DNA of 64,000 nt from Musa acuminata AAA Group (Eukaryota; Streptophyta; Magnoliopsida; Zingiberales; Musaceae), in NCBI RefSeq assembly GCF_036884655.1, contig NC_088331.1, positions 13,779,001 to 13,843,000 on the forward strand. The letters run 5' to 3'. Position 1 is the first letter of the stretch. Each line of letters begins with the position of its first letter. The translations under genes and the position numbers were made by a program. Below, in pieces: positions 1 to 10,174 of this stretch. The notes under the pieces are model-generated. The model saw only the letters and a list, made by a program, of their open reading frames with translations, did not search any database and was not told the origin of the DNA.

Positions 1-309
1 TTTACACCCCTACTCACTCCTCTCTAAACAGAAATCACACTTAGACTAGAGGAGGAGAACTCTCATGAGATTATAACAGAATTTTTTCTTGTTTTTGTTC
101 TTAGTTCTTGTGTGTTTTGAGCAGGGATGAGAGAGGTATTTATAGGCCCCAAATAGATTCAAATTTGGAGCCTAAAAATACCTCATCCCCGATTTTTGGG
201 ATATTAGCGATACCATCACTTGTGCTAGGCAGTACCATCGCCTAGTCTAGCGGTACAATCACGTTGACCCAACTTTTAGGTCATTGAATGGGCCTTTCTC
301 TTGGCACAA
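1..309 (-). repeat. Left part of an older Sirevirus-like LTR
   Basis: This is the flank in which the intact copia element is inserted. On the minus strand it carries a TATA-type LTR promoter motif (plus-strand ggtatttataggcccc near 135-150), laid out like the promoter of the neighbouring element's own LTR. It also has short reiterated motifs (accatcgcctag, accatcac). The other half of the same LTR continues at 10,180-10,596, whose outer edge resembles the start of the intact element's LTR. I infer a diverged relative in the same orientation. Its true left end lies outside the window. Confidence 0.55.
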
Positions 310-314
310 AAAAG
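310..314. repeat. Target-site duplication (left), AAAAG
   Basis: The five bases aaaag directly before the LTR terminus TGTTAGG are repeated exactly at 10,175-10,179, directly after the opposite terminus. A 5-bp duplication is the usual size for LTR retrotransposon integration and fixes the element boundaries. Confidence 0.9.
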
Positions 315-447
315 TGTTAGGATCAAGAGCACTAAGAGGGGGGGGGTGAATTAGTGCAGCGGAAATCTTATAATAATTTAAAAACCAAAAGCTGCGTTCG
401 TTCAAAAACTATTATGATGCAAAAGCAAATTCTCAGTTTGTATCTAA

Positions 448-800
448 GTGCAGTTTGCGTCTAAGCGCAGATTGCGTTTAAGCGCAGTTTTGCGTCTAAG
501 CGCAGTTTTGCGTCTAAGCGCAGTTTTGCGTCTAAACTCAGATTTACGTCTAAATGCAGATTTACGTCTAAACGCAGATTTACGTCTAAACGCAGTTTTA
601 CGTCTAAACGCAGATTTACGTCTAAACGCAGTTTTACGTCTAAACGCAGATTTACGTCTAAACGCAGATTTACGTCTAAACGCAGTTTTACGTCTAAACG
701 CAGTTTTACGTCTAAACGCAGTTTTACGTCTAAACGCAGATTTACGTCTAAACGCAGTTTTACGTCTAGACGCAGATTTACGTCTAAACTTTGAAACTCG
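448..800. repeat. 18-bp minisatellite in R-U5 of the 3' LTR
   Basis: Roughly 17 tandem copies of an 18-bp unit (plus strand cgcagttttacgtctaaa). Two main variants, gcagtttt and gcagattt, are interspersed. The unit is a multiple of three and lacks stops in some frames, so it stays open on both strands: an FRRKTA/FRRKSA six-residue repeat in element sense and an LRLNAV/LRLNAD repeat in antisense. I see this as low-complexity repeat, with no evidence for a protein. Confidence 0.9.
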
Positions 801-1424
801 TTTGTATAATTGCAGAAGGCAGTATGCAGTTGAAAACAAGACGTAAACGTGAACTGAAATCTGATGATTGAGCGAGGAAAGCCGATTTACGTCTGAATGC
901 AGATTTGGAAGAACAGCACTTAGAACTTGTTCGTGAAAGCGCAGAGAGCAGTAGTGATGAGGGAGGTTTGCAATAATGATAAAGTGCTCGAAAATAAACG
1001 CAAACCAGAGATTTAGAGTGGTTCGGTCAGCCTTGACCTACTCCACTTTTGGCTTCCTCCACCGATGAGGTTGCCGACGTCAACTAGATGCCTTCCTTCA
1101 ATGGGCGAAGGCCAAACTTCCCTCTTACAGTTTCTCTCCTTTTGACAGGCTTAGGAGACAACCTTTACAGACCTTTCTTTCCTCTCTTTACAATTGAAAA
1201 CTTGAAGAATAGAAGGAGGAGACTTAAAGGCTTTACAACACTTTTGAGCTCTTAGAATCACAGAAAAGATCAAGATTTCGGTATAGGTCTATTTCTTTTC
1301 AGTGCTGAATGGGTGGGGTATTTATAGGCCCCAACCCAATTCAAAATTCGAGCTCAAAACGATCAAATCGTTCAAATCCCAGAATTCTGGGATCAGGCGG
1401 TTGCACCTCTCGACTGGAGAGGTG

Positions 1425-1975
1425 GCACCGCCTGGCAGAGCTCGAAGACTGAGCTCTGCCGATTGCTTCTCTCTGCCAGAGCTCGAAGACTGAGCTCGAT
1501 GGTTGCATCACCTGGCAGAGCTCGAAGACTGAGCTTGGTGGTTGCATCACCTCGCAAAGCTCGAAATCTGAGCTCGGTGGTTGCATCACCTGGCAGAGCT
1601 CGAAACTGAGCTCAGGCTGATGCACCTCTCTGCCAGAGCTCGAAGACTGAGCTTGGTGAATGCATCACCTGGCAGAGCTCGAGACTGAGCTCAGGCTGAT
1701 GCACCTCTCTGCCAGAGCTCGAAGACTGAGCTCGGTGGTTGCATCGCCTGGCAGAGCTCGGAACTTGAGCTCTGGCGGTGCAACCTCTTGGCTGGGGCGG
1801 TTGCACCTCCCAGCCTCGCAGCCCTGGCGGTTGCACCTCCTGGCTGGGGCGGTTGCACCTCCCAACCCCACAGCCCAGGCGGTTGCACCTCCTGGCTGGG
1901 GCGGTTGCACCTCCCAACCCCACAGCCCAGGCGGTTGCACCTCCTGGCTGGGGCGGTTGCACCTCCTGGTGCAAT
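1425..1975. repeat. U3 minisatellites (GAGCTC units and 52-bp units)
   Basis: Two adjacent arrays. From about 1,425 to 1,770 there are units of roughly 40 bp built from paired GAGCTC palindromes with a short loop, each able to form a small hairpin. From about 1,770 to 1,970 there is a 52-bp unit in which ggttgcacctcc and gcccaggcggttgcacc alternate, about three copies. The arrays sit directly upstream of the LTR TATA motif in element sense. The same arrays occur at 9,105-9,655 and, with more copies, in the plus-strand element at 55,890-56,540. Confidence 0.85.
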
Positions 1976-2494
1976 CAGGGTCCGAATGGTTCACTCCATT
2001 CGGCTCACTTTGAATCTTTTCAGGGGCCCAATTGCCCCAAGATTAAGCTAATGGGATCACCTCCCATTTTCATGCTTAATCATCATGCTAACTACGATTA
2101 ACTCTAAGACAACTTCTGCAGCTTTGCTCCGATGCGTCAATCGCTTCTTCCGGCGAGTTTCCTGCCAACTTCCGTCGATCAACCGATGACCCTCGGTGAT
2201 CCTTCTGCGGACATCCGGCATACTCCTGGACTTTGCGACGATCCACTTGGCGAGTTCCGACGAGCTTCGCTTGGCAAGCTTCTGGACTTCTCGGATCTGT
2301 TCTCTCTGAACCTCCGACGACCGTCCGAACTTCCGTCGAACTCTCGAACTCCCAACGTGATCATGATCTTGACTCCGGCGCAACTCCTGCTGCTTGTCTT
2401 ACTCTCATCGTAGTTAATCCTGCACACTTATCTCAACACATAGATTAGATAACAAATGACAATTGACTTCATCATCAAAATCCGAGATTCAACA

Positions 2495-2508
2495 ATCTCC
2501 CCCTTTTT
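2495..2508 (-). other. Polypurine tract next to the 3' LTR (copy 1)
   Basis: On the minus strand aaaaagggggagat directly precedes the LTR start TGTTGAATC. This is the position of the plus-strand primer tract of LTR retrotransposons. Confidence 0.85.
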
Positions 2509-3294
2509 GATGATGACAATCAATTGATAAAGGAGTTGTCCTTAACTCCCCCTATCTATATGCCATAGTTGAGATAAGTCAACCTTGAATTCAAGACCTA
2601 AGAATTCAAGTGACGTATTGATAAGTTAGATCAGTTAAACTTATCAATGCTCCCATCATGATGCCTATCATGATGTATCTCTTCAAGAATTATGTCAAGG
2701 CATGACATACATCATCAAGTTTGTATGATAGTGTTTGTAACAATTCATCATGTAATCATATAAAGCTACGAAGGACTTTTTACATGATGCTCACATTTGA
2801 GATTTTCTAGTAAGTTTGCATTTTCTTCACAATATAGAATATCAAATCAAGATTTGATGCAAACTATAGCACATGTTCACATATCTCTTGGTGATGCAAG
2901 GATGGCATAACATTGTTTATAGCATCACTTAAGTATTTGCAACTATAACATAGATATGATTATGGCAGTTCAGTTATGACATAGTGTTTATCAATTCATA
3001 TGTTTCTCCCCCTTTGTCATCAACAAAAAGCATGATAGCATTATCAAGCATATAAAGGAAGTCATGACACATATATCTCTTTATTGTTTTTGCTTGACGG
3101 AGGAAAGTCATTTTTCAAAGAGTTTTCATAAGAGTGTACGGGAACATCCCATTTTTAGCATACAACCCGAAAAATGAACTTTTTACATGCATTTGGTTAA
3201 AAATATTTGTCACATAATTTGCAACATGTTATTTGATCAAGCGTTTGTCAAGGCATGTAATAGTAATATCATCCGAAAAATAATTTTAACTAGT
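2509..3294 (-). other. Non-coding region between pol and 3' LTR, with extra polypurine tracts
   Basis: About 790 bp without a convincing reading frame. At least two further tracts of the type ggggga occur, for instance at 3,004-3,015 and near 2,542-2,551. Multiple polypurine tracts in this region are a described Sirevirus trait. The env-like frame that SIRE1-type members carry here is absent. Confidence 0.7.
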
Positions 3295-6282
3295 TTAAGT
3301 ATTCGGACAATTCAACATTCCTAATTCTCTTCTTATGTAATCAAATTGTTCTTCACATAGGGGTTTTGTGAAGATATCAGCTAGTTGATGTTTGGTATCA
3401 ATAAACTCTATGGTTACATCATGATTAGAGACATGATCTCGTATAAAGTGATGTCTAATATCAATGTGTTTTGTTCTTGAGTGTTGTATAGGATTTTTAG
3501 TTAAGCATATTGCACTCGTGTTATCACATTTAATGGGAATATCTTTAAGATTCACTTTGTAATCTTCTAAAGTGTTTTTCATCCATACAACTTGTGCACA
3601 GCATGCACTTGCTGCAATATATTCAGCTTCGGTTGTTGATAGGGCAACCGAATTTTGTTTCTTAGATGACCAGGATACAAGGGCATGTCCTAAAAATTGA
3701 CATGATCCTGATGTGCTTTTTCTGTCTAGTCTACAGCCAGCGAAGTCCGCATCAGCATAAGCTGTTAATTTAAAGTTTTCTGATTTTGGGTACCATAATC
3801 CTAGATTTGTAGTTCCATTAAGATATCTGAGTATTCTTTTGACTGCTTTGAGATGAGATATCTTAGGGTCTGATTGAAATCTAGCACAAAGTCCTACACT
3901 GAACATGATGTCTGGTCTGGTGGCAGTGAGGTAAAGTAAACTTCCTATCATACCCCTATAGGTTTTTTGATCGAAGCTTTCTCCATTCTCATCAATTTCT
4001 AACTTAGTGGAGGTGCTCATAGGAGTGTCAATGGCTTTTGAATTATTCATTTTGAACTTCTTTAGCAAACTCACAGCATATTTGGTTTGACTAATAAAGA
4101 TGCCATTGCTTAGTTGTTTGATTTGTAGGCCTAAGAAGAATGTTAACTCTCCCATTAGACTCATTTCGAATTCATGACTCATAGTTTTCGCAAAGGATTC
4201 ACAAAGAGATTCATTTGTAGAACCAAAGATAATATCATCAACATAAATCTGAATAATGAGAAAATCATTTTCAAAATTTTTGATAAACAATGTAGTATCA
4301 ACCTTGCCTTTTATGAAATTATTTTCAATGAGAAAAGAGCTAAGTCTCTCATACCAAGCCCTTGGGGCTTGTTTTAAACCATAGAGAGCTTTAGTTAATC
4401 TAAACACATGATTAGGGTAGCCATTATTTTCAAATCCAGGAGGTTGTTCAACATAAATTTCTTCGGAAATGAAACCATTTAGAAAAGCGCTTTTAACATC
4501 CATTTGAAATAACTTAAAATTATTGCAACTAGCGTAGGCAAGGAGCATCCTTATGGCTTCCAATCGAGCCACAGGTGCGAAGGTTTCTTCGTAATCGATA
4601 CCTTCTTCTTGGTTGAAACCTTTGGCCACTAATCTAGCCTTGTTTCTAACCACAATACCATTTTCATCTTGCTTGTTTCTAAAGACCCATTTAGTACCAA
4701 TTACTAAATGGTCGTTTGGCCTAGGAACAAGCGTCCACACCTCATTTCTCTCAAATTGATTTAATTCATCTTGCATTGCGATAATCCATGAATCATCTTT
4801 CATGGCTTCATCAACACATTTGGGTTCAATTTGGGAGAGAAAAGCGGCGTTGGCACAAAAGTTTTTAAAAGAAGATCGTGTTTGAACCCCCTTTGATGTG
4901 TCTCCTAGGATTAGCTCCTTAGGATGAGCATCTATATACTTCCAATCCTTGGGTAAGGATGTTTTGGAAGTGGATGCAACCAAGTTGCTGGTTGGAGACG
5001 GGGTTTCGTTTAAATTCAAGGAATCAAAATTAACATCATCATCAAGATCATTTTTCTTAATTTCTGAAATCTCATTGAAAACAACATGGATGGATTCTTC
5101 AATAATTAAGGTTCTTTTATTGAAGATGCGAAAAGCTTTAGAAACCGAAGAATAACCAAGAAAGATTCCTTCATCAGATTTAGCATCGAATTTTCCTAAG
5201 TTATCCTTTTCATTCAAGATAAAACACTTACACCCAAAGACTTTAAAATATGAGACATTGGGTTTTTTGTTATTCCATAACTCATAAGGAGTTTTGGTGA
5301 GTAAGGGTCTTACTAGGACTCTATTTAAAATATAGCATGCAGTGTTTACAGCTTCGGCCCAAAAATATTTGGGTAGGCTATGTTCATTCAACATGGTTCT
5401 TGCCATTTCTTGTAAATTTCGATTTTTTCTTTCTACTACCCCATTTTGTTGAGGATTTCTTGGAGTAGAGAAGTTATGGTTGTATCCGTTGAGTTCACAG
5501 AATTCTTGGAAGTCATGGTTTTGAAATTCTCCACCGTGATCACTTCTAATTGACGAAATCATAGATTCCTTCTCATTTTGAACAAGTTTACAAAACTTGG
5601 TAAAATGTCTAAAGCATTCATTTTTTTGTTTTAAGAAGTAGGTCCATGTATATCTGCTGTAGTCATCAATAATGACAAAGGCGTATTTGCTACCTCCTAG
5701 ACTCGATGTAGAGATTGGTCCGAACAAGTCCATATGGATCAATTGTAGGGGCCTAGAGGTGCTTATTTGATTCTTAGCTTTGAAGCTACCCCTAATTTGC
5801 TTACCTAATTGGCAAGCATCACATACATTATCTTTGATGAACTTGATATGAGGAATTCCTCTTACAAGTTCTCTAGATGATACTTGATTGATTAGTTTCA
5901 TGCTAGCATGACCTAATCTTCTATGCCATAGCCAAGCATCCTCATTCATAACGGCAAAGCACATTTCATCACATAAGTCATTGATGTCAATAGTGTATAC
6001 GTTGTTTTGTTTTAATGCAATCATAGATATATTTTTGTGTGGTTTTTCAATGATGCAGGCATTAGATTCAAATCTTATAATATATCCTTTATCACATAAT
6101 TGACTAATGCTCAAGAGGTTATGTTTTAAACCATCAACTAGTAAAACATCTTCAATAGAGAGGTTGGATTTGTTACCTATGGTTCCTTTGCCAATGATTT
6201 TACCCTTGTTGTTGTCTCCGAAGGTGACATATCCTTCGTCTATGCTAGAGAGCTTAGAGAATTGGGATGGATCTCCGGTCAT
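3295..6282 (-). CDS. pol: Copia pol polyprotein (protease-integrase-RT-RNase H), copy 1
   Basis: Copia-type polyprotein that cleaves itself, integrates the cDNA and reverse-transcribes the element RNA. The open frame extends upstream to 6,345, directly after the gag stop, and the first 21 codons contain the protease active-site motif LDSGCSRHMTG, so the methionine at 6,282 is not the biological start. In order there are: integrase zinc finger (WHRRLGHAS...CDACQLGK, about residues 120-160) and catalytic core with IIDDYSRYTW, SDHGGEF and NGVVERKNR; the reverse transcriptase with FQMDVKSAFLNG and YVDDIIFGST; and RNase H with YADADFAGC and STTEAEYIAAS. No stops or frameshifts. The C terminus is three residues shorter than in the other copy because of one substitution. 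Expression probably depends on read-through of the in-frame UAG after gag. Confidence 0.95.
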   Translation of the reverse strand: MTGDPSQFSKLSSIDEGYVTFGDNNKGKIIGKGTIGNKSNLSIEDVLLVDGLKHNLLSISQLCDKGYIIRFESNACIIEKPHKNISMIALKQNNVYTIDINDLCDEMCFAVMNEDAWLWHRRLGHASMKLINQVSSRELVRGIPHIKFIKDNVCDACQLGKQIRGSFKAKNQISTSRPLQLIHMDLFGPISTSSLGGSKYAFVIIDDYSRYTWTYFLKQKNECFRHFTKFCKLVQNEKESMISSIRSDHGGEFQNHDFQEFCELNGYNHNFSTPRNPQQNGVVERKNRNLQEMARTMLNEHSLPKYFWAEAVNTACYILNRVLVRPLLTKTPYELWNNKKPNVSYFKVFGCKCFILNEKDNLGKFDAKSDEGIFLGYSSVSKAFRIFNKRTLIIEESIHVVFNEISEIKKNDLDDDVNFDSLNLNETPSPTSNLVASTSKTSLPKDWKYIDAHPKELILGDTSKGVQTRSSFKNFCANAAFLSQIEPKCVDEAMKDDSWIIAMQDELNQFERNEVWTLVPRPNDHLVIGTKWVFRNKQDENGIVVRNKARLVAKGFNQEEGIDYEETFAPVARLEAIRMLLAYASCNNFKLFQMDVKSAFLNGFISEEIYVEQPPGFENNGYPNHVFRLTKALYGLKQAPRAWYERLSSFLIENNFIKGKVDTTLFIKNFENDFLIIQIYVDDIIFGSTNESLCESFAKTMSHEFEMSLMGELTFFLGLQIKQLSNGIFISQTKYAVSLLKKFKMNNSKAIDTPMSTSTKLEIDENGESFDQKTYRGMIGSLLYLTATRPDIMFSVGLCARFQSDPKISHLKAVKRILRYLNGTTNLGLWYPKSENFKLTAYADADFAGCRLDRKSTSGSCQFLGHALVSWSSKKQNSVALSTTEAEYIAASACCAQVVWMKNTLEDYKVNLKDIPIKCDNTSAICLTKNPIQHSRTKHIDIRHHFIRDHVSNHDVTIEFIDTKHQLADIFTKPLCEEQFDYIRRELGMLNCPNT

Positions 6283-6345
6283 ATGCCTTGAGCATCCACT
6301 ATCAAGGTACCATTTCTTGCTCCTAGCTTGCGATTGTTTAGTTTT

Positions 6346-7926
6346 CTACAAGAAAGGATGATGTTTAGGTACCCATTTGTTTTTGGGTGCCTCATAAATA
6401 GATCTACATTTTCTATCATGTTGCATAGAGTTTATCATGGTTCCTTTAGGAACCCAAATTAATTTGTTTGGACTTATTTTCTTGAATGGACAACAATGTG
6501 TCTTGTGTCCAGATTTGCAACAAAAGTTGCACTTGGTTTGGTGTTGAACATGTAAGATGGGGCCTTTTACAAAGGTAGTTGGATTTCGGTGAGGACTCCT
6601 CACAAATCCAATCCCACTTCTTTTGGGAGCATGACCCTTGTTTGTAAGGATCATGTTTAATGACTTGCTACCAACCTCGAATTTCTTCAAGGTGTCCTTA
6701 AGTAGCAAGTTTTCTTTTTGTATAGTTTCTAAATCATGACATTTGATACATGACTTTAAACTATCATGATGTTCGACTTTTAATTTATCAAACTCACAAG
6801 TAAGATTATAATGTACCTTTTTTAGCAACTTGTATTTTCTATTTATAACTTTGCATTCATCAAATAAATCATGGAAGGCATTTAGTAATTCATCGAAAGA
6901 TAAATCAGCATCTAATAAATCCGTTACCTCCTCTTCGATGGCCATAAAGGCGTAATGAGCAACTTGCTCGGTGTTGGACTCCTCTTCCTCAGATGCGCTC
7001 GAATCATCCCATGTTGCTTGGAGCGCCTTCTTCTTTGTTCTTTTCTTGACTTGGGGACAATCACTTTTGTAGTGTCCCGGCTTTTTACATTCGTAGCAGA
7101 TTACTTGGTCCTTCTTGGGTTCAAGTTTGTTTTTCACATCGTTTTTAAACTTGTTTCTTTTGAAGAATTTCTTAAACTTTCTTGTCAAAAGTGCCAAGTC
7201 ATCGTCACAATCCTCATCACTTGAGTTTTCTCTCAAGTGGCATTCAGAAGTTTTAAGTGTCATATCCTTCCTGTTCTTTGGAAGGATGTCTTCTTGCTCT
7301 TCATGAGCTTTGCAGGTCATTTCGTAGGTCATTAATGACCCGATTAGTTCTTCAAGAGGGAAATTTCGCAGATCTTTTGCCTCTTGAATGGCGGTGACTT
7401 TAGGATCCCAACTCTTAGGAAGGGATCTTAGTATCTTATTAACAAGCTCAAAATCCGAAAAGCTCTTTCCGAGTCCTTTTAGACCGTTGACGACATCCGT
7501 GAAACGGGTAAACATGTCGCCAATGGTTTCACTCGGTTTCATTCGGAAAAGTTCAAAAGAATGCAGCAACAGATTGATTTTTGACTCTTTCACTCTACTT
7601 GTGCCCTCGTGGGTCACTTCAAGTGTGTGCCAAATATCAAAAGCAGTTTCGCAAGTTGAAACACGATTAAACTCATTTTTATCAAGGGCGCAAAATAAGG
7701 CATTCATAGCCTTTGCATTAAGAGCGAAAGCCTTCTTCTCCAAATCGTTCCAATCGATCATTGGAAGAGAAGATTTTGAAAATCCATTTTCAACAAGGTT
7801 CCACAGTTCAAAATCCATAGAAATAAGAAAGATCCTCATTCGGGTCTTCCAGTAAGTGTAGTCCGTTCCACTGAACATGGGTGGACGTGTAATTGAATGC
7901 CCCTCTTGGTTTCCGGCGTATGCCAT
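6346..7926 (-). CDS. gag: Copia gag (capsid/nucleocapsid), copy 1
   Basis: 526-residue structural protein that packages element RNA into virus-like particles. The N terminus has the copia capsid signature (RPPMFSGTDYTYWKTRM). A zinc knuckle CYECKKPGHYKSDC (CX2CX4HX4C) lies at about residues 280-293, followed by an acidic and coiled-coil stretch, and then a second knuckle-like CNFCCKSGHKTHCC near residue 470. Large gags with this layout are typical of Sireviruses. The ATG lies just downstream of the PBS. The frame ends with UAG at 6,346-6,348 and the downstream codons continue in the same frame into the protease, so gag and pol are one frame broken by a single stop. Confidence 0.95.
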   Translation of the reverse strand: MAYAGNQEGHSITRPPMFSGTDYTYWKTRMRIFLISMDFELWNLVENGFSKSSLPMIDWNDLEKKAFALNAKAMNALFCALDKNEFNRVSTCETAFDIWHTLEVTHEGTSRVKESKINLLLHSFELFRMKPSETIGDMFTRFTDVVNGLKGLGKSFSDFELVNKILRSLPKSWDPKVTAIQEAKDLRNFPLEELIGSLMTYEMTCKAHEEQEDILPKNRKDMTLKTSECHLRENSSDEDCDDDLALLTRKFKKFFKRNKFKNDVKNKLEPKKDQVICYECKKPGHYKSDCPQVKKRTKKKALQATWDDSSASEEEESNTEQVAHYAFMAIEEEVTDLLDADLSFDELLNAFHDLFDECKVINRKYKLLKKVHYNLTCEFDKLKVEHHDSLKSCIKCHDLETIQKENLLLKDTLKKFEVGSKSLNMILTNKGHAPKRSGIGFVRSPHRNPTTFVKGPILHVQHQTKCNFCCKSGHKTHCCPFKKISPNKLIWVPKGTMINSMQHDRKCRSIYEAPKNKWVPKHHPFL

Positions 7927-7962
7927 CTCTCTTGGGTTTTAATCCTTTAGAGAGTTAACCTT

Positions 7963-7974
7963 GCTCTGATACCA
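7963..7974 (-). other. Primer-binding site (tRNA-iMet type), copy 1
   Basis: TGGTATCAGAGC on the minus strand, two bases inside the 5' LTR end. It matches the 3' end of plant initiator methionine tRNA, the usual primer of copia elements. The same site is at 57,745-57,756 in copy 2. Confidence 0.92.
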
Positions 7975-7976
7975 AT

Positions 7977-10174
7977 TGTTAGGATCAAGAGCACTAAGAG
8001 GGGGGGGGTGAATTAGTGCAGCGGAAATCTTATAATAATTTAAAAACCAAAAGCTGCGTTCGTTCAAAAACTATTATGATGCAAAAGCAAATTCTCAGTT
8101 TGTATCTAAGTGCAGTTTGCGTCTAAGCGCAGATTGCGTTTAAGCGCAGTTTTGCGTCTAAGCGCAGTTTTGCGTCTAAGCGCAGTTTTGCGTCTAAACT
8201 CAGATTTACGTCTAAATGCAGATTTACGTCTAAACGCAGATTTACGTCTAAACGTAGTTTTACGTCTAAACGCAGATTTACGTCTAAACGCAGTTTTACG
8301 TCTAAACGCAGATTTACGTCTAAACGCAGATTTACGTCTAAACGTAGTTTTACGTCTAAACGCAGTTTTACGTCTAAACGCAGTTTTACGTCTAAACGCA
8401 GTTTTACGTCTAAACGCAGATTTACGTCTAAACGCAGTTTTACGTCTAGACGCAGATTTACGTCTAAACTTTGAAACTCGTTTGTATAATTGCAGAAGGC
8501 AGTATGCAGTTGAAAACAAGACGTAAACGTGAACTGAAATCTGATGATTGAGCGAGGAAAGCCGATTTACGTCTGAATGCAGATTTGGAAGAACAGCACT
8601 TAGAACTTGTTCGTGAAAGCGCAGAGAGCAGTAGTGATGAGGGAGGTTTGCAGTAATGATAAAGTGCTCGAAAATAAACGCAAACCAGAGATTTAGAGTG
8701 GTTCGGTCAGCCTTGACCTACTCCACTTTTGGCTTCCTCCACCGATGAGGTTGCCGACGTCAACTAGATGCCTTCCTTCAATGGGCGAAGGCCAAACTTC
8801 CCTCTTACAGTTTCTCTCCTTTTGACAGGCTTAGGAGACAACCTTTACAGACCTTTCTTTCCTCTCTTTACAATTGAAAACTTGAAGAACAGAAGGAGGA
8901 GACTTAAAGGCTTTACAACACTTTTGAGCTCTTAGAATCACAGAAAAGATCAAGATTTCGGTATAGGTCTATTTCTTTTCAGTGCTGAATGGGTGGGGTA
9001 TTTATAGGCCCCAACCCAATTCAAAATTCGAGCTCAAAACGATCAAATCGTTCAAATCCCAGAATTCTGGGATCAGGCGGTTGCACCTCTCGACTGGAGA
9101 GGTGGCACCGCCTGGCAGAGCTCGAAGACTGAGCTCTGCCGATTGCTTCTCTCTGCCAGAGCTCGAAGACTGAGCTCGATGGTTGCATCACCTGGCAGAG
9201 CTCGAAGACTGAGCTTGGTGGTTGCATCACCTCGCAAAGCTCGAAATCTGAGCTCGGTGGTTGCATCACCTGGCAGAGCTCGAAACTGAGCTCAGGCTGA
9301 TGCACCTCTCTGCCAGAGCTCGAAGACTGAGCTTGGTGAATGCATCACCTGGCAGAGCTCGAGACTGAGCTCAGGCTGATGCACCTCTCTGCCAGAGCTC
9401 GAAGACTGAGCTCGGTGGTTGCATCGCCTGGCAGAGCTCGGAACTTGAGCTCTGGCGGTGCAACCTCTTGGCTGGGGCGGTTGCACCTCCCAGCCTCGCA
9501 GCCCTGGCGGTTGCACCTCCTGGCTGGGGCGGTTGCACCTCCCAACCCCACAACCCAGGCGGTTGCACCTCCTGGCTGGGGCGGTTGCACCTCCCAACCC
9601 CACAGCCCAGGCGGTTGCACCTCCTGGCTGGGGCGGTTGCACCTCCTGGTGCAATCAGGGTCCGAATGGTTCACTCCATTCGGCTCACTTTGAATCTTTT
9701 CAGGGGCCCAATTGCCCCAAGATTAAGCTAATGGGATCACCTCCCATTTTCATGCTTAATCATCATGCTAACTACGATTAACTCTAAGACAACTTCTGCA
9801 GCTTTGCTCCGATGCGTCAATCGCTTCTTCCGGCGAGTTTCCTGCCAACTTCCGTCGATCAACCGATGACCCTCGGTGATCCTTCTGCGGACATCCGGCA
9901 TACTCCTGGACTTTGCGACGATCCACTTGGCGAGTTCCGACGAGCTTCGCTTGGCAAGCTTCTGGACTTCTCGGATCTGTTCTCTCTGAACCTCCGACGA
10001 CCGTCCGAACTTCCGTCGAACTCTCGAACTCCCAACGTGATCATGATCTTGACTCCGGCGCAACTCCTGCTGCTTGTCTTACTCTCATCGTAGTTAATCC
10101 TGCACACTTATCTCAACACATAGATTAGATAACAAATGACAATTGACTTCATCATCAAAATCCGAGATTCAACA
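7977..10174 (-). repeat. 5' LTR of copia copy 1
   Basis: 2,198 bp, starting TGTTGAATC and ending CCTAACA in element sense. The promoter TATA motif is at 8,999-9,007, so transcription should start about 30 bp further on towards gag. U3 is the right-hand 1.2 kb, and R-U5 is the left-hand 1 kb with the 18-bp minisatellite (8,110-8,480), which has one unit more than the partner LTR. Confidence 0.92.
8999..9007 (-). promoter_or_regulatory. LTR promoter TATA box, copy 1
   Basis: CTATAAATA on the minus strand in a GC-rich setting (ggggcctataaatacccc). It is at the same place in all complete LTRs of the family (1,319-1,327 and 56,626-56,634), and the minisatellite-rich U3 lies directly upstream. Confidence 0.7.

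Larger units (their letters stand above)
315..2494 (-). repeat. 3' LTR of copia copy 1
   Basis: 2,180 bp with TG/CA ends. In element sense the U3 (right side) holds a GC-rich stretch, a 52-bp minisatellite with gcaaccgcc motifs and an array of GAGCTC-bearing units. The TATA motif is at 1,319-1,327. R-U5 (left side) holds the 18-bp minisatellite. It is nearly identical to 7,977-10,174 except for one missing 18-bp unit and about five base changes. Confidence 0.92.
315..10174 (-). mobile_element. Intact Sirevirus-like Ty1/copia LTR retrotransposon, copy 1
   Basis: A complete element of 9,860 bp on the minus strand. In element order it has: LTR 10,174-7,977, PBS matching the 3' end of initiator-Met tRNA, gag, pol in copia order (protease, integrase, reverse transcriptase, RNase H), a non-coding stretch with several polypurine tracts, and LTR 2,494-315. 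Termini are TG...CA with a matching 5-bp duplication. LTRs of about 2.2 kb, a large gag with coiled coil, and repeated polypurine tracts fit the Sirevirus (SIRE/Maximus) lineage. No env-like frame lies after pol. By eye the LTRs differ at about five substitutions plus one 18-bp unit, so the insertion is recent. Both reading frames are open, so it may still be autonomous. Confidence 0.93.

Noticed and set aside
444..846. 131-138-residue Arg-rich or Leu-rich proteins on both strands in the LTRs
   Set aside because: They are translations of the 18-bp minisatellite, which has no stops in these frames; no start context or other protein feature supports them.
1341..2101. Pro/Cys-rich frames in U3 (and at 9,021-9,781, 55,820-56,651)
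   Set aside because: They follow the 52-bp and GAGCTC minisatellites in several phases on both strands and match no family.
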